This document shows positions 50,709 through 58,786 of a DNA stretch of 64,000 nt, piece by piece; the first letter of the stretch is position 1, and each line of letters starts with the position of its first letter. The stretch lies in assembly GCF_004000215.1 (NCBI RefSeq), contig NZ_RBVY01000008.1:213932-277931 (forward strand), read 5' to 3'. Both the position numbers and the translations under genes were made by a program. This DNA comes from Nitratireductor alexandrii (GTDB lineage: Bacteria; Pseudomonadota; Alphaproteobacteria; Rhizobiales; Rhizobiaceae). Under the pieces are notes generated by a model that did no database searches, was not told the DNA's origin, and was given only the letters and a program-made list of their open reading frames with translations.

Positions 50709-51053
50709 ATGGCACAATCCAGAAGCGCCGCCAGCAGAACCGGCAACGGCTCCGCTCCCCCCTCGGCCGAACAGCTCGAGGAACAGATCGCGCAGCTGAA
50801 GTCCGACATTTCCGAACTCGCCAAGACGATCGGCGCGCTCGGGGCGCACACGGCCGGCACGGCGAAAAGCCGTGTGGCTCGCACGGGCGACGCGGTCGCC
50901 GCGCTGCCCCATGAAGCCGTCAATATGCTGCGCACCGACATCGAGTTGCTTGAGCGCAAGCTGAAGGCGGGCGTCAAGCGCAGCCCCTGGCGCGCGCTCG
51001 GCCTGGCGGCCGGCGCCGGTTTCCTGCTCGCCCTCGCGGCCAGGCGGCCGTAG
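50709..51053 (+). CDS. DUF883/ElaB-like ribosome-or-membrane associated protein
   Basis: 114 aa: a coiled-coil region (AEQLEEQIAQLKSDISELAKTIG, about 20-45), a helical middle and one C-terminal TM helix (LGLAAGAGFLLALAA). This is the plan of YqjD/ElaB-type proteins, which anchor to the inner membrane in stationary phase. AAAGGAGG lies 6 nt before the ATG. Next genes are dps and a small unknown, so a stress set is likely. Confidence 0.8.
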   Translation: MAQSRSAASRTGNGSAPPSAEQLEEQIAQLKSDISELAKTIGALGAHTAGTAKSRVARTGDAVAALPHEAVNMLRTDIELLERKLKAGVKRSPWRALGLAAGAGFLLALAARRP

Positions 51054-51164
51054 CAGACGCGCGGCCGCGCCGACGGCGCATCCGGCCGCATAGTTTTCGA
51101 AATCCCATCGGCAGGCCGCATCCGCGCGGTCTGCGTGCTCGATGAAAGATGAAAGGAGACAGAC

Positions 51165-51677
51165 ATGGCCCAGGTCGCCACGGTTTTGAAACCGGAAGCC
51201 CATCAGGAACAGATCAATACCGGCCTCGACGACGCCTATCGCGCCGACATGGCCGAAGCGCTGACGTCGATCCTGGCATCGACATACCAGCTCACCGTCA
51301 AGAGCCATCTTTATCACTGGAACGTCGTCGGGCCGCTGTTCAAGCCGCTGCACGACCTGACCGAGGAGCACTATAACGCGCTGTTTTCGGCCACCGACGT
51401 CATCGCCGAGCGGATCAGAGCGCTCGGTCACCTGGCCCCGGCCGGGCTCGGCAAGGCGGCGGGCTTCGCACCCGCGTCGGGCGATGTGGATCACACCTCC
51501 GCGATCGCCATGATAAAGGATCTGATCAAGGATCACGAGGCGGCGGCGCGCGAATTGCGCAAGGCGGCGTCCAAGGCCGGCGACGCCGACGACGTGGTGA
51601 CCGAAGACATGCTGACCGAGCGCCTCACCTTCCACGAGAAGGCGATCTGGATGCTGCGGGCGACCGTCGCCGACTGA
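51165..51677 (+). CDS. dps: DNA starvation/stationary-phase protection protein Dps
   Basis: 170-aa ferritin-like protein forming 12-mers that oxidise iron and protect DNA. Ferroxidase ligands lie in LTVKSHLYHWNVVGPLFKPLHDLTEEHY and the later DHTSAIAMIKDLI and FHEKAIWMLRA blocks. AAAGGAG upstream of the ATG. Likely induced in stationary phase or oxidative stress. Confidence 0.93.
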   Translation: MAQVATVLKPEAHQEQINTGLDDAYRADMAEALTSILASTYQLTVKSHLYHWNVVGPLFKPLHDLTEEHYNALFSATDVIAERIRALGHLAPAGLGKAAGFAPASGDVDHTSAIAMIKDLIKDHEAAARELRKAASKAGDADDVVTEDMLTERLTFHEKAIWMLRATVAD

Positions 51678-51786
51678 GGCACCGGGCCGCGCTCGGTGCG
51701 CGCCGGTCAAAACCACACCGCCCGCGCCCGCGCCCGCACCCTGCGCGGCGCGGGCGCCGATCCACGGGAAGGCAGCGAGGCAACTC

Positions 51787-52035
51787 ATGAGCGAGACAGC
51801 GATGCAAACCGAAATGCGCGCCATCCTGGCCGACGAGAGCCTGGGCCGGGACGAGCGGATTTCACGCCTGGAGGCGCTGCGCCGCGAGGCCCGCGACAGG
51901 CAGCGCGCGGCGACCGAGGCCGATATGATCGCCGATGACGGCCTGAACGACGATCTGCACGAAATCGAGCTCGCCCTGCAGCGGCTCGGGGTCAAGACGG
52001 TTTCGCGCGAGGACAAGGGCGCGGCGACGCTCTGA
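51787..52035 (+). CDS. Small hypothetical protein downstream of dps
   Basis: 82 aa, charged and predicted helical (MRAILADESLGRDERISRLEALRREARD), with no signal peptide or TM helix. No family recognised. It lies 110 bp behind dps on the same strand. High codon-like GC at third positions and a plausible start support it as real, but weakly. Confidence 0.6.
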   Translation: MSETAMQTEMRAILADESLGRDERISRLEALRREARDRQRAATEADMIADDGLNDDLHEIELALQRLGVKTVSREDKGAATL

Positions 52036-52139
52036 CGTTTGCCGCGATCGATGCCTGTCGACGCCCATCAACGCCCCGGCGGCGACCGGACGGCCGCCGG
52101 GCATTCGTCTGTCCTGGCCGCTGCAAACGGCCAGGCTTG

Positions 52140-52200
52140 GCGTTTGCAGGCGAAGTGGAAGCCGGTTCGCCGTTCGCAAACGCGGTAGAACAATGAGTTA
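52140..52200 (+). repeat. Dispersed palindromic intergenic repeat, copy D
   Basis: GCGTTTGCAGGCGAAGTGG, then AAGCCGGTTCGCCGTTCG, then CAAACGCGGTAGAACAATGAG. The outer stem GCGTTTGC / GCAAACGC is perfect. It lies about 105 bp behind the small hypothetical gene; the rest of the 52036-52384 stretch holds a hairpin-poor A/T-rich patch and then the flank of the IS701 remnant. Confidence 0.85.
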
Positions 52201-52384
52201 GGGCGGGTCTGCGATTTCGCGGAAAGCAAACAGATCCTATCACTACTTTGGAATATTTTTGGCGGAGAGGCTTGTGCGGGAGTGGGGCCGGCGGCTGGGG
52301 AGGGCGGCTGCGCGAGCGCGGTGAGGATGGCTTGCTTGACGGCGGGTAGGCTCGGTTGGGGCGGTGGGCCGAGGATTATTTTTC

Positions 52385-53111
52385 CTATCCCGCTTGTTTG
52401 AGGCGGCGAGATTGCAGGAAGGTGTGATCGATGATCGTCATCAGCGTGTGCCGGGGCAGACTCATCCATGAGCGCCCCTCAAAGAGGTGGATGCCAAGTT
52501 CCTCCTTGAGCTGCTGATGCACCTGTTCGCAGACCCAGCCCGCCTTGATGGCACCCGCGATCTGCTTGAGCGGGGCGTCGGCGGGCAAGTTGGAGAGGTA
52601 GTAGTTGCGCTCGCCAGTCGATCGGTGCTCACCGATCAGCCAGACCTCCTCGCCGGGCAGATGCTGAACACCCATATCACGGACGCGTTGGGGTGGGCCT
52701 TCTGCAACCCGGACCCGGATAGCGGCAAAACATGCCGAGAGGCAGCCTTTGGTGCCGCGCCGCCAAATGACCGTTCGCCATTGGGCTTTCTCCAGCATCG
52801 CCTGCGCGGTCATCGACTTCACATCGGGGATATGCCGCTGGCACGGGCGGCCGCTGCGGCAACGGGGGAAGATCATCGCCACGTCGGCGGGATAAACCTT
52901 CTGCTTGACCGGGATGTCGACGGCTCAGGCAAGGCCGCGCGAACCCGGTTGATCTCGGCCAGCGCGATCTCGGGCTTGGTCCTGTAGGAACGGTGGTCTT
53001 CGGGCACACCGGCGCGATCGAGGCGGACGACATCGGAAGTCCCGCTCTCGTGCAAGAACAGCCACAGAACTACCATGACCGGCACTTCGCCCAAAGCCAG
53101 CGTCAGCGACA
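52385..53111 (-). pseudogene. IS701-family transposase remnant
   Basis: The C-terminal part of an IS701-type DDE transposase (SMTAQAMLEKAQWRTVIWRRGTKG, LPGEEVWLIGEHRSTGERNYYLSNLPADAPLKQIAGAIKAGWVCEQ, LPRHTLMTIIDHTFLQSRRL) is in one frame at 52385-52882. Upstream, VPVMVVLWLFLHESGTSDVVRLDRAGVPEDHR is in another frame, with the segment carrying the catalytic LADAGYG absent and a stop in between. So it has an internal deletion, and its N-terminus is cut by the IS630 insertion at 53113. Not functional. Confidence 0.88.
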
Positions 53112-53206
53112 CTAGAGCATCTTCGAAGAACGCAGAGTCGGTTTTGGGATTCACGCGGTCGTGTTTGTCTGATTCACTGACGCTGGTGATTTGCCAAGAG
53201 GTGAAG

Positions 53207-54153
53207 ATGACGAGGAGCCTGAGCGGCGACTTTCGCGGTCGGGTGATTGCGGCGATCGAGGATGGGGTTTCGACACGGGAGGCGGCGCGTCGCTTCCGCA
53301 TCGGGATCTCGACGGCGGGGGCGTGGTATCGTCGCTATCGCGAGACTGGCGAGACCGAGGCTCGCAAGCAGGGCCAGCCGTCGCGCTCGAAGCTCGATGC
53401 GCACGAGGCTTTCATTGTGGGCCTGATCGAGGCGGCGCCGGACATCACGCTTGCCGAGATCGGCGAGCGCCTTGCCGCCGAGCGCGGCGTGCGGGCTGCG
53501 CCCTCGACAGTCTGGCTGTTCCTCGACGGGCGCGGCATCACGTTCAAAAAAAGTCGGCGCATGCTGCCGAACAGCAGCGCGCGGACGTCCTTCGCCGCCG
53601 CATAGCCTGGTTCGACGGCCAACTCGATCTCGATCCCGAGAAGCTGATCTTCATCGACGAGACCGCGGCATCCACAAAGATGGCCAGGCTGCGAGGGCGA
53701 GCGCCTTGCGGCGAGCGATGCCGAGCGGCCGTTCCCCATGGCCATTGGAAGACGACCACCTTCACCGCCGGCCTGCGACTGTCCGGCATGGCGGCGCCGA
53801 TGCTGCTCGACGGTCCGATGAACGGTGCAGCCTTCCTGGCCTATGCCGAGCAGGTTCTCGCGCCCGAGCTTCGCCCCGGCGATGTCGTGGTCATGGACAA
53901 TTTGCCGGCCCACAAGATCAGCCGTGTGCGCGAGGCCATCGAGAAGGTCGGAGCGCGGCTCCTGTTCCTCCCGCCATACTCGCCGGACTTCAACCCGATC
54001 GAAATGGCTTTCTCGAAGCTCAAAGCCTTGCTCAGAAAGGCCGCCGCGAGAACCGTTGACGAATTGTGGTTATTCGTTGCCGACTGCCTATCCGCCTTCA
54101 CAGCCGAGGAATGCCGGCACTATTTCGAGGCAGCCGGATATGACCCGGATTAA
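53207..54153 (+). CDS. IS630 transposase made by -1 frameshifting
   Basis: OrfA (53207-53605) carries the helix-turn-helix ([23 protein letters not shown]). The catalytic part continues in the -1 frame to 54153: [20 protein letters not shown] and the [16 protein letters not shown] block supply the DDE residues. The frames join at an A7 run (53546-53552), where the ribosome would slip. If slipping occurs, one protein of about 315 aa is made, normal for the family. No stop interrupts the joined frame. Confidence 0.88.
53546..53552 (+). other. A7 slippery site for programmed -1 frameshift
   Basis: Seven adenines (TTC AAA AAA AGT in orfA frame) join orfA to the catalytic frame. IS630 elements are known to use such slippery runs. 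It could also be a plain length error, but the partner frame is open on both sides of this exact run. Confidence 0.7.
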
Positions 54154-54168
54154 GTCGAATCTGCTCTA

Positions 54169-54598
54169 GTATATTCGTGGGGTGTCATCCATCACAGTCC
54201 TGACATGGAGCAGTGCTTTGCTGAGATCGCCCGTGTTGCCAAGCAGGGCGGGACGATCAAACTGATGGTTTACAACAGACACTCAATCCAAACTTACCTG
54301 TGGTGGGTACGTTTCGCCCTATTGAAGGGGAAACCGTGGCGCTCGCTATCCTACGTTCTTCACCATCACATGGAGAGCAAGGGCACGAAGGCCTATACCC
54401 GCCGAGAGATTTCCGCCATGGCGAAGTACCATGGTTTAAAAATACTATTCATAGATACCACCGCGTCACCGTTCTACGACCTCCTAGAAACAAGGCCCTG
54501 GCCGCTTCGCGTCGTGGCTAAGATGGCAGTGTCACTATTCGGTCGCACCAACTGTGGGTGGTTTCTACGCGTCGTTATGACAAAGCCCGTTTCGCCTA
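54169..54598 (+). pseudogene. SAM-dependent methyltransferase fragment between two IS630 copies
   Basis: In-frame from the IS630 right end: VYSWGVIHHSPDMEQCFAEIARVAKQGGTIKLMVYN is the post-SAM-motif part of a Methyltransf_11-type protein, followed by a membrane-type or lipid-type C-terminal region (SIQTYLWWVRFALLKGKPWR). The SAM-binding start is missing and the C-terminus is cut by the second IS630 copy. Codon choice is clearly lower GC than neighbours, which suggests foreign origin. The original role (perhaps surface sugar or lipid methylation) is unknown. Confidence 0.8.
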
Positions 54599-55050
54599 GA
54601 GCAGCTTCGACTTAATCCGGGTCATATCCGGCTGCCTCGAAATAGTGCCGGCATTCCTCGGCTGTGAAGGCGGATAGGCAGTCGGCAACGAATAACCACA
54701 ATTCGTCAACGGTTCTCGCGGCGGCCTTTCTGAGCAAGGCTTTGAGCTTCGAGAAAGCCATTTCGATGGGGTTGAAGTCCGGCGAGTAGGGCGGCAGGAA
54801 CAGGAGCCGCGCTCCGACCTTCTCGATGGCCTCGCGCACACGGCTGATCTTGTGGGCCGGCAAATTGTCCATGACCACGACATCGCCGGGGCGAAGCTCG
54901 GGCGCGAGAACCTGCTCGGCATAGGCCAGGAAGGCTGCACCGTTCATCGGACCGTCGAGCAGCATAGTTGCGGACATGCCGGACAGTCGCAGGCCGGCGG
55001 TGAAGGTGGTCGTCTTCCAATGGCCATGGGGAACGGCCGCCCGGCATCTG
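54599..55050 (-). mobile_element. Truncated second IS630 copy, inverted
   Basis: Near-identical to the 3' half of the intact copy (catalytic frame from the [21 protein letters not shown] to the GYDPD stop at 54612), ending in GAGCAGCTTCGACTT with a TA at 54597-54598. The 5' half is missing: sequence identity stops near 55050, where an ArdC fragment begins. A few substitutions (for example ATMLL for the AAPMLL of the other copy) show it is not a recent copy. It cannot encode a whole transposase. Confidence 0.9.
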
Positions 55051-55187
55051 ACCTGAGCCCCAGATCGGCGCAGAGGAAGGCCGCCCCTAGCTCAGCCACG
55101 AGTTCTTCCATGGCGTAGGCCTGATCGCCGAACCGCTTGCCGAATTCCCGGTCACAGCGCTTCTTCGCGCCCGTCCAGTGAACCTTG
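55051..55187 (-). pseudogene. ArdC-like antirestriction/zincin fragment
   Basis: About 45 codons on the minus strand read VHWTGAKKRCDREFG, then [20 protein letters not shown], then FLCADLGL, the C-terminal metallopeptidase block of ArdC (DUF1738) proteins carried by plasmids and integrative elements. The catalytic start of the motif (HExxH) is lost at the right junction near 55187, and the left junction is inside IS630 sequence. It marks a former plasmid or conjugative element. Confidence 0.8.
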
Positions 55188-55300
55188 TGCCGATATCGGC
55201 ATAAGTCGCATTATGCCGTAAGTCGCATTATGCCGCATGGCCGAGTTTCGTGGCTGCGATGCCTGCGTTCGGCCATGCGACAATTCGGCATAGTCAGAGC
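55188..55300. repeat. Palindrome plus tandem 17-bp repeat, recombination-site-like
   Basis: Contains the perfect palindrome TGCCGATATCGGCA (55188-55201), two head-to-tail copies of TAAGTCGCATTATGCCG (55202-55218 and 55219-55235), and an inverted pair CGCATGGCCGA / TCGGCCATGCG (about 55234-55279), then TTCGGCATA. Variants of CGGCATAA recur in both orientations. This layout is like a resolution or integration site of a transposon or tyrosine recombinase. No recombinase gene is next to it. The rest of the stretch to 55454 holds no gene. Confidence 0.55.
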
Positions 55301-55454
55301 GCCTCGAGGAATGCGGATGTTCCGATGGTATGCCGTTTTTCTCGAAGTCAGGCCATATATCAGATGTGCGGACGGAGCGGAGGTTCGCTGCGGTTTTTCG
55401 AATGTCTGCTGTGTGCCTCAAGGTTATTCACGGGGCGCTTGGCTGAGACGCTGG

Positions 55455-55778
55455 TTACGACGATGCAAAGCTGGCGTTCAGTCCCACCACGCCGACGAGC
55501 GCGATCGCTGCGAAGGCAATCCGCTGAACTGTTGCTTCCTCGCCGAACCAAAAGATGCCAAGCGCGACTGCTGCGACAACCCCCATTGCCGACCAAGTGA
55601 CATAGACGATGGTGAGGTCGAGATGCTTCAGTGCCAGAATAAGAGGAACATTCATCAGGCCGTAGAACATGAACGCCAGTCCGCTGGGAAGCGGGTTTGC
55701 AAACCCGTTCGACAGCTTGAGGCAGAACGTGCCCGCGACTTCCAACGCGATCGCGCAGACAAGGTAGAGATACGCCAT
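55455..55778 (-). CDS. Small multidrug resistance (SMR) family transporter
   Basis: 107 aa, four TM helices, with the conserved Glu13 in ALEVAGT and the WSAMG block near residue 60. EmrE/SugE-type proteins export cationic drugs or guanidinium. ATG at 55778 overlaps the XRE stop (TGATG). Third gene of a three-gene unit with XRE and a membrane protein. Confidence 0.88.
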   Translation of the reverse strand: MAYLYLVCAIALEVAGTFCLKLSNGFANPLPSGLAFMFYGLMNVPLILALKHLDLTIVYVTWSAMGVVAAVALGIFWFGEEATVQRIAFAAIALVGVVGLNASFASS

Positions 55779-56002
55779 CAGTCTTTCCTTTCGTTGGGTA
55801 ATGCGAACAGGTCGTGGATTGAGCAATCGAGCGCATCAGCGAGCTTCAGGGCGAGGACGGTGGACGGAATGAAGATGCCGTTTTCGATCGTGTTCACGCT
55901 CTTGCGCGAGACCGAGACTCGTTCAGCCAGTTCGCCCTGCGTCCACCCGGCGGCTTTACGCCGTTCGGCTAGGCGATTGGTGAGTTGCGGATGGTCTGGC
56001 AT
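55778..56002 (-). CDS. XRE-family repressor
   Basis: 74-aa single-domain helix-turn-helix protein (LAERRKAAGWTQGELAERVSVSRKSVNTIENG, about residues 10-42). ATG at 56002 overlaps the stop of the upstream membrane protein gene by 1 nt. Probably represses its own operon through the palindrome at 56471-56498. Confidence 0.88.
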   Translation of the reverse strand: MPDHPQLTNRLAERRKAAGWTQGELAERVSVSRKSVNTIENGIFIPSTVLALKLADALDCSIHDLFALPNERKD

Positions 56003-56412
56003 TAGCGACCGATCAGATCGAACACGCTGAACAACAGCAGCTGCACCGCGCCAACCGTAAGCGCGGACGCAACGAACCCTCTCAATGGATCAAATCCGAC
56101 GAATATCGCAAAGGCGATGCCTGGGAAGATGACGATGATCGCGAGGGTGTAGGCCCATCGCTGCGAGCGGGCATAGTCAGCTTGAACCGCCTCGTCCCAA
56201 AGAACGAGATTTCCCTTGCGACCGGCGAGAGCGCTGACGGCAAAGACAATCACGAAAAGTGCGCCCCCCGCAGCAGCGGACCACACAGCAAGTCGGATGT
56301 CTCCAAGAGCGCCGAACAGGACCGCAGCCGCGAAGCCCATCAAGACGGTGCCAGTCGCTGCGAAGGCGACGTTGCGGACAAGTGAAAGGGTGTGAAGCTG
56401 TGCAGAATCCAT
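56002..56412 (-). CDS. DUF2178-like membrane protein
   Basis: 136 aa with four TM helices (about 12-30, 38-62, 86-107, 114-132), the layout of membrane proteins often encoded with small XRE regulators. ATG at 56412 with GAGG upstream; a GTG five codons earlier is possible. Function unknown. Confidence 0.75.
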   Translation of the reverse strand: MDSAQLHTLSLVRNVAFAATGTVLMGFAAAVLFGALGDIRLAVWSAAAGGALFVIVFAVSALAGRKGNLVLWDEAVQADYARSQRWAYTLAIIVIFPGIAFAIFVGFDPLRGFVASALTVGAVQLLLFSVFDLIGR

Positions 56413-56470
56413 ACGAAACCTCGTCACCCATGTAACCTTAGCTACTCACTTTAGGCATATGGAATAGTAA

Positions 56471-56498
56471 CCTCAAGGTCACATCGTGACTTTTGAGG
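56471..56498. promoter_or_regulatory. Operator-like palindrome and promoter of the XRE/SMR operon
   Basis: Nested inverted arms CCTCAA / TTGAGG and GTCAC / GTGAC, centred near 56484. On the minus strand its right part supplies TTGAGG as -35, and TAAAGT lies 17 bp downstream as -10. A repressor here would block the -35. The XRE protein of the operon is the obvious candidate. Confidence 0.65.
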
Positions 56499-56557
56499 CG
56501 TTTTGGTGAGCAAATCTGTTTCTGACGGACACTGTGACTTAGAGTAGATGGTCCTAA

Positions 56558-57468
56558 GATCCCGTCTCGAAAGGGTTGAGTAGCTGGCGCGGTCGTGCTT
56601 CCGAATTGGGTGTCGAAGCCTATTCGGAGAGACCTAATGTGGACGCCAGCTACCCGTCGCCAGCATAACCGTGAACGCCTGCGTTACGAAACCGATCAGA
56701 CGGATCGGGAATGGAATTTGATGGCGCCGATGATGCCGGTGGCGGCGAAGGCCGGCAGGCCGCGCAAATGGACCCTGCGCGAGATCATGAACGCGATCTT
56801 CTATGTCATGCGCGGCGGTATCGGCTGGCCGTTGCTGCCGTCAGACTTCCCACCCAGAAGCACGGTGTTCCGGTGGTTCTGTCGCTTCCGCGACGAGGGT
56901 CTGTTCGAGAAGATCAACCACAGACTGCTGACGCTGGATCGCGAGCGCTGCGGTCGGGAGGCCTCGCCCACGGCGTCGATCATCGACAGCCAGAGTGTGA
57001 AGACCTGCGAGAGCGGCGGGCCGTACGGCTATGATGCCGGCAAGAAGATCAAAGGCCGCAAGCGTCACGCGCTGGTCGACACCGACGGTCGGGCGTTGGT
57101 GCTGTTTCCGTACCCTGCAAGCATCCAGGATCGCGATGGTGCGGGTCCGGTTCTGCAGGCCTCGCGGCGACCGTTTCCCTTCGTCCGCAAGGTCTTCGCA
57201 GACGCAGGCTATCAGGGACCGCGTGTCGCGGAAGCCACCTCCATCGCCGTCGAGATCGTGAAACGGAAGCCCGATCAGGTCGGCTTCGCCGTCCAGCCGA
57301 GGCGATGGGTGGTCGAACGCGTCTTCGCCTGGGTCAGCCGCAACCGCAGGCTATGGAAGGACGCGGAGGCCACCATCGAATCCGCCACCGCATTCCTCTA
57401 CGCCGCAGCAATCATGATCCTCGTCAGGCGCATCGCACGAAACTTATGAGCGGTTTCGGCACGGACTC
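56558..57468 (+). mobile_element. IS5-family insertion sequence (IS427-like), intact
   Basis: 911 bp with imperfect ends (GATCCCGTCTCGAAAGGG left, GAGTCCGTGCCGAAACCG right in reverse complement) and a direct TAA duplication (56555-56557 and 57469-57471), as expected for the TNA target of this group. Carries a single full transposase gene. Looks recent. Confidence 0.92.
56637..57449 (+). CDS. IS5-family transposase
   Basis: 270-aa DDE transposase. N-terminal RRQHNRERLRYETDQTDREWN with DUF4096-like block, catalytic Asp in ASIIDSQSVKT, second Asp in KVFADAGYQGPR, Glu in VVERVFAWVSRNRRLWKD. Frame is complete. ATG at 56637 lies inside the element, about 80 bp from its left end; the frame is open further to 56595. 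Confidence 0.93.
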   Translation: MWTPATRRQHNRERLRYETDQTDREWNLMAPMMPVAAKAGRPRKWTLREIMNAIFYVMRGGIGWPLLPSDFPPRSTVFRWFCRFRDEGLFEKINHRLLTLDRERCGREASPTASIIDSQSVKTCESGGPYGYDAGKKIKGRKRHALVDTDGRALVLFPYPASIQDRDGAGPVLQASRRPFPFVRKVFADAGYQGPRVAEATSIAVEIVKRKPDQVGFAVQPRRWVVERVFAWVSRNRRLWKDAEATIESATAFLYAAAIMILVRRIARNL

Positions 57469-57673
57469 TAAGAACTGTTCAGGAGGATGAAATATCCAAG
57501 TATACGCAAGGCACGAGACCGGGGAACAGCCGGCTTCCGCTGGTTCCGCAAGCGCTTCAGTTGAAGAATTTCACTACCAAGAAAATCCTCCGGAACTGTG
57601 ATTATTCGTAAAAAAGGGGAGTTTCTTGGAAATTGAAGATAATTTAATTTGAGAAAGATGAGATCGCCTGCTG

Positions 57674-58642
57674 ATGAGCGAAAATTATAATCTCTATTCT
57701 TCCGCCGCCCAGGAGGAGGGCTTCTTCGGGCAGAGGTTGAAGATACAGCATCTGAGAATCCTGGCAGCTTTGGCGCGGCTAAAGTTGGTAACCAAAGTAG
57801 CAGACGCGCTGGCGATCACGCAGCCCGCGGTTTCCAAACAGCTCGCAGAGATGGAGCATTCTCTTGGAATTGCCATTATCGTGCGTGAGCGCAACCGTCT
57901 GTTTCTAACCCCCGCGGGGAAACGACTGGCCCAACACGCACAAGCGGTTCTGGATCAGTTGAAGCGCGCCGAATTGGAATTAGACGCGGTCCGCTTCGGC
58001 GTTTCTGGCGATCTTCGGATCGGAACCGTCGCTTCTCTCGCGGCTGTGATGCTTCCGCAGGCCATCGCCACGTTGAAACAGAATGCCCCGGACGTTTCGG
58101 TAAGCGTCACCGAGGGACATTTTCGCGAACTATTACCCAAGCTTCTCAACGGGGCCATCGACATCGCGATCGCGCGGACCTGGCACGAGCAGGAGATCGC
58201 CGGCGTCGCGCAGCGCCCGCTGGCGAGCGAGCCGCTTTGCGTGGTGGCGGACCCGGGGCATCCCCTGGCCCGGCGGGACCATCTGGAATGGGATGAAGTC
58301 ACGCAATGGCCCTGGATACTGCCGGATCAGGATTCGATCGCGCGCCAGGAACTCGATGCCTTCTTCACACGCAACGGAACGCGCAGCCCTCGCAACGTTA
58401 TCACGTCGCTTTCCCTGCAACTGAACCTCGCGCTGTTGCGCGAGATGCCGGTCATCACCCTGTTTCCCCGCTCGATGACTCGTCCCCATATTGCACGCGG
58501 TGAAATGGTCGAGCTTCCCATCCGCGTCGATGCACTCCTGTTCGAAACGCGCTGCTTCTGGCGCATCGGCCAGGACAAGAGCAATGCCACGCTCAACCTG
58601 CTCTTGCGCAACCTTGATGAACTCGGGGCGAATGGCGGCTAG
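57674..58642 (+). CDS. LysR-family regulator
   Basis: 322 aa. The helix-turn-helix lies at about 24-82 (LRILAALARLKLVTKVADALAITQPAVSKQLAEMEHSLG) and the periplasmic-binding-protein-like effector domain follows. The PcaQ/GbpR branch of LysR is the closest in style. It lies directly before an amidase-TRAP module on the same strand and is its likely activator. GC content and codon use are lower than in the core genes. Confidence 0.9.
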   Translation: MSENYNLYSSAAQEEGFFGQRLKIQHLRILAALARLKLVTKVADALAITQPAVSKQLAEMEHSLGIAIIVRERNRLFLTPAGKRLAQHAQAVLDQLKRAELELDAVRFGVSGDLRIGTVASLAAVMLPQAIATLKQNAPDVSVSVTEGHFRELLPKLLNGAIDIAIARTWHEQEIAGVAQRPLASEPLCVVADPGHPLARRDHLEWDEVTQWPWILPDQDSIARQELDAFFTRNGTRSPRNVITSLSLQLNLALLREMPVITLFPRSMTRPHIARGEMVELPIRVDALLFETRCFWRIGQDKSNATLNLLLRNLDELGANGG

Positions 58643-58674
58643 GGCGAAGCGAGAGGGCGGGTAGTGACCAAACT

Positions 58675-58689
58675 ATAACCTCCGGTAAT
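58675..58689. promoter_or_regulatory. Candidate LysR operator
   Basis: ATAACC-N3-GGTAAT, close to the ATAACC-N4-GGTTAA recognised by PcaQ, about 100 bp before the amidase ATG. Spacing differs by one from the known site, so this is only a candidate. Confidence 0.4.
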
Positions 58690-58786
58690 GGTCTGGTCTT
58701 TCCTATTCATTATTCATCGGCATTTCCAACCTGTAAGGCTTGCGCGGGAACCGTGACGATTACGCGCCCGGTGGAGGGGCGAAGCA

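Larger units (their letters stand above)
53115..54166 (+). mobile_element. IS630-family insertion sequence, apparently intact
   Basis: About 1.05 kb, bounded by TA dinucleotides (53113-53114 and 54167-54168), the known target of this family. Inverted ends begin GAGCATCTTCGAAG on the left and, in reverse complement, GAGCAGATTCGACTT on the right. It carries a two-frame transposase. Left flank is IS701 sequence and right flank is a methyltransferase fragment, so this copy no longer sits in a simple insertion site. Confidence 0.9.

Noticed and set aside
53113..54598. Composite transposon made of two IS630 copies with methyltransferase cargo
   Set aside because: The second copy is truncated and the cargo gene is broken on both sides, so it is not a functional composite element.
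54169..55187. A defence island (methyltransferase plus ArdC)
   Set aside because: Both are fragments; the methyltransferase looks like a small-molecule type (Methyltransf_11), not a DNA modification enzyme, and no restriction enzyme is present.
55202..55235. CRISPR-like tandem repeat
   Set aside because: Two 17-bp units abut with no spacer, and there are no cas genes; it fits a recombinase site better.
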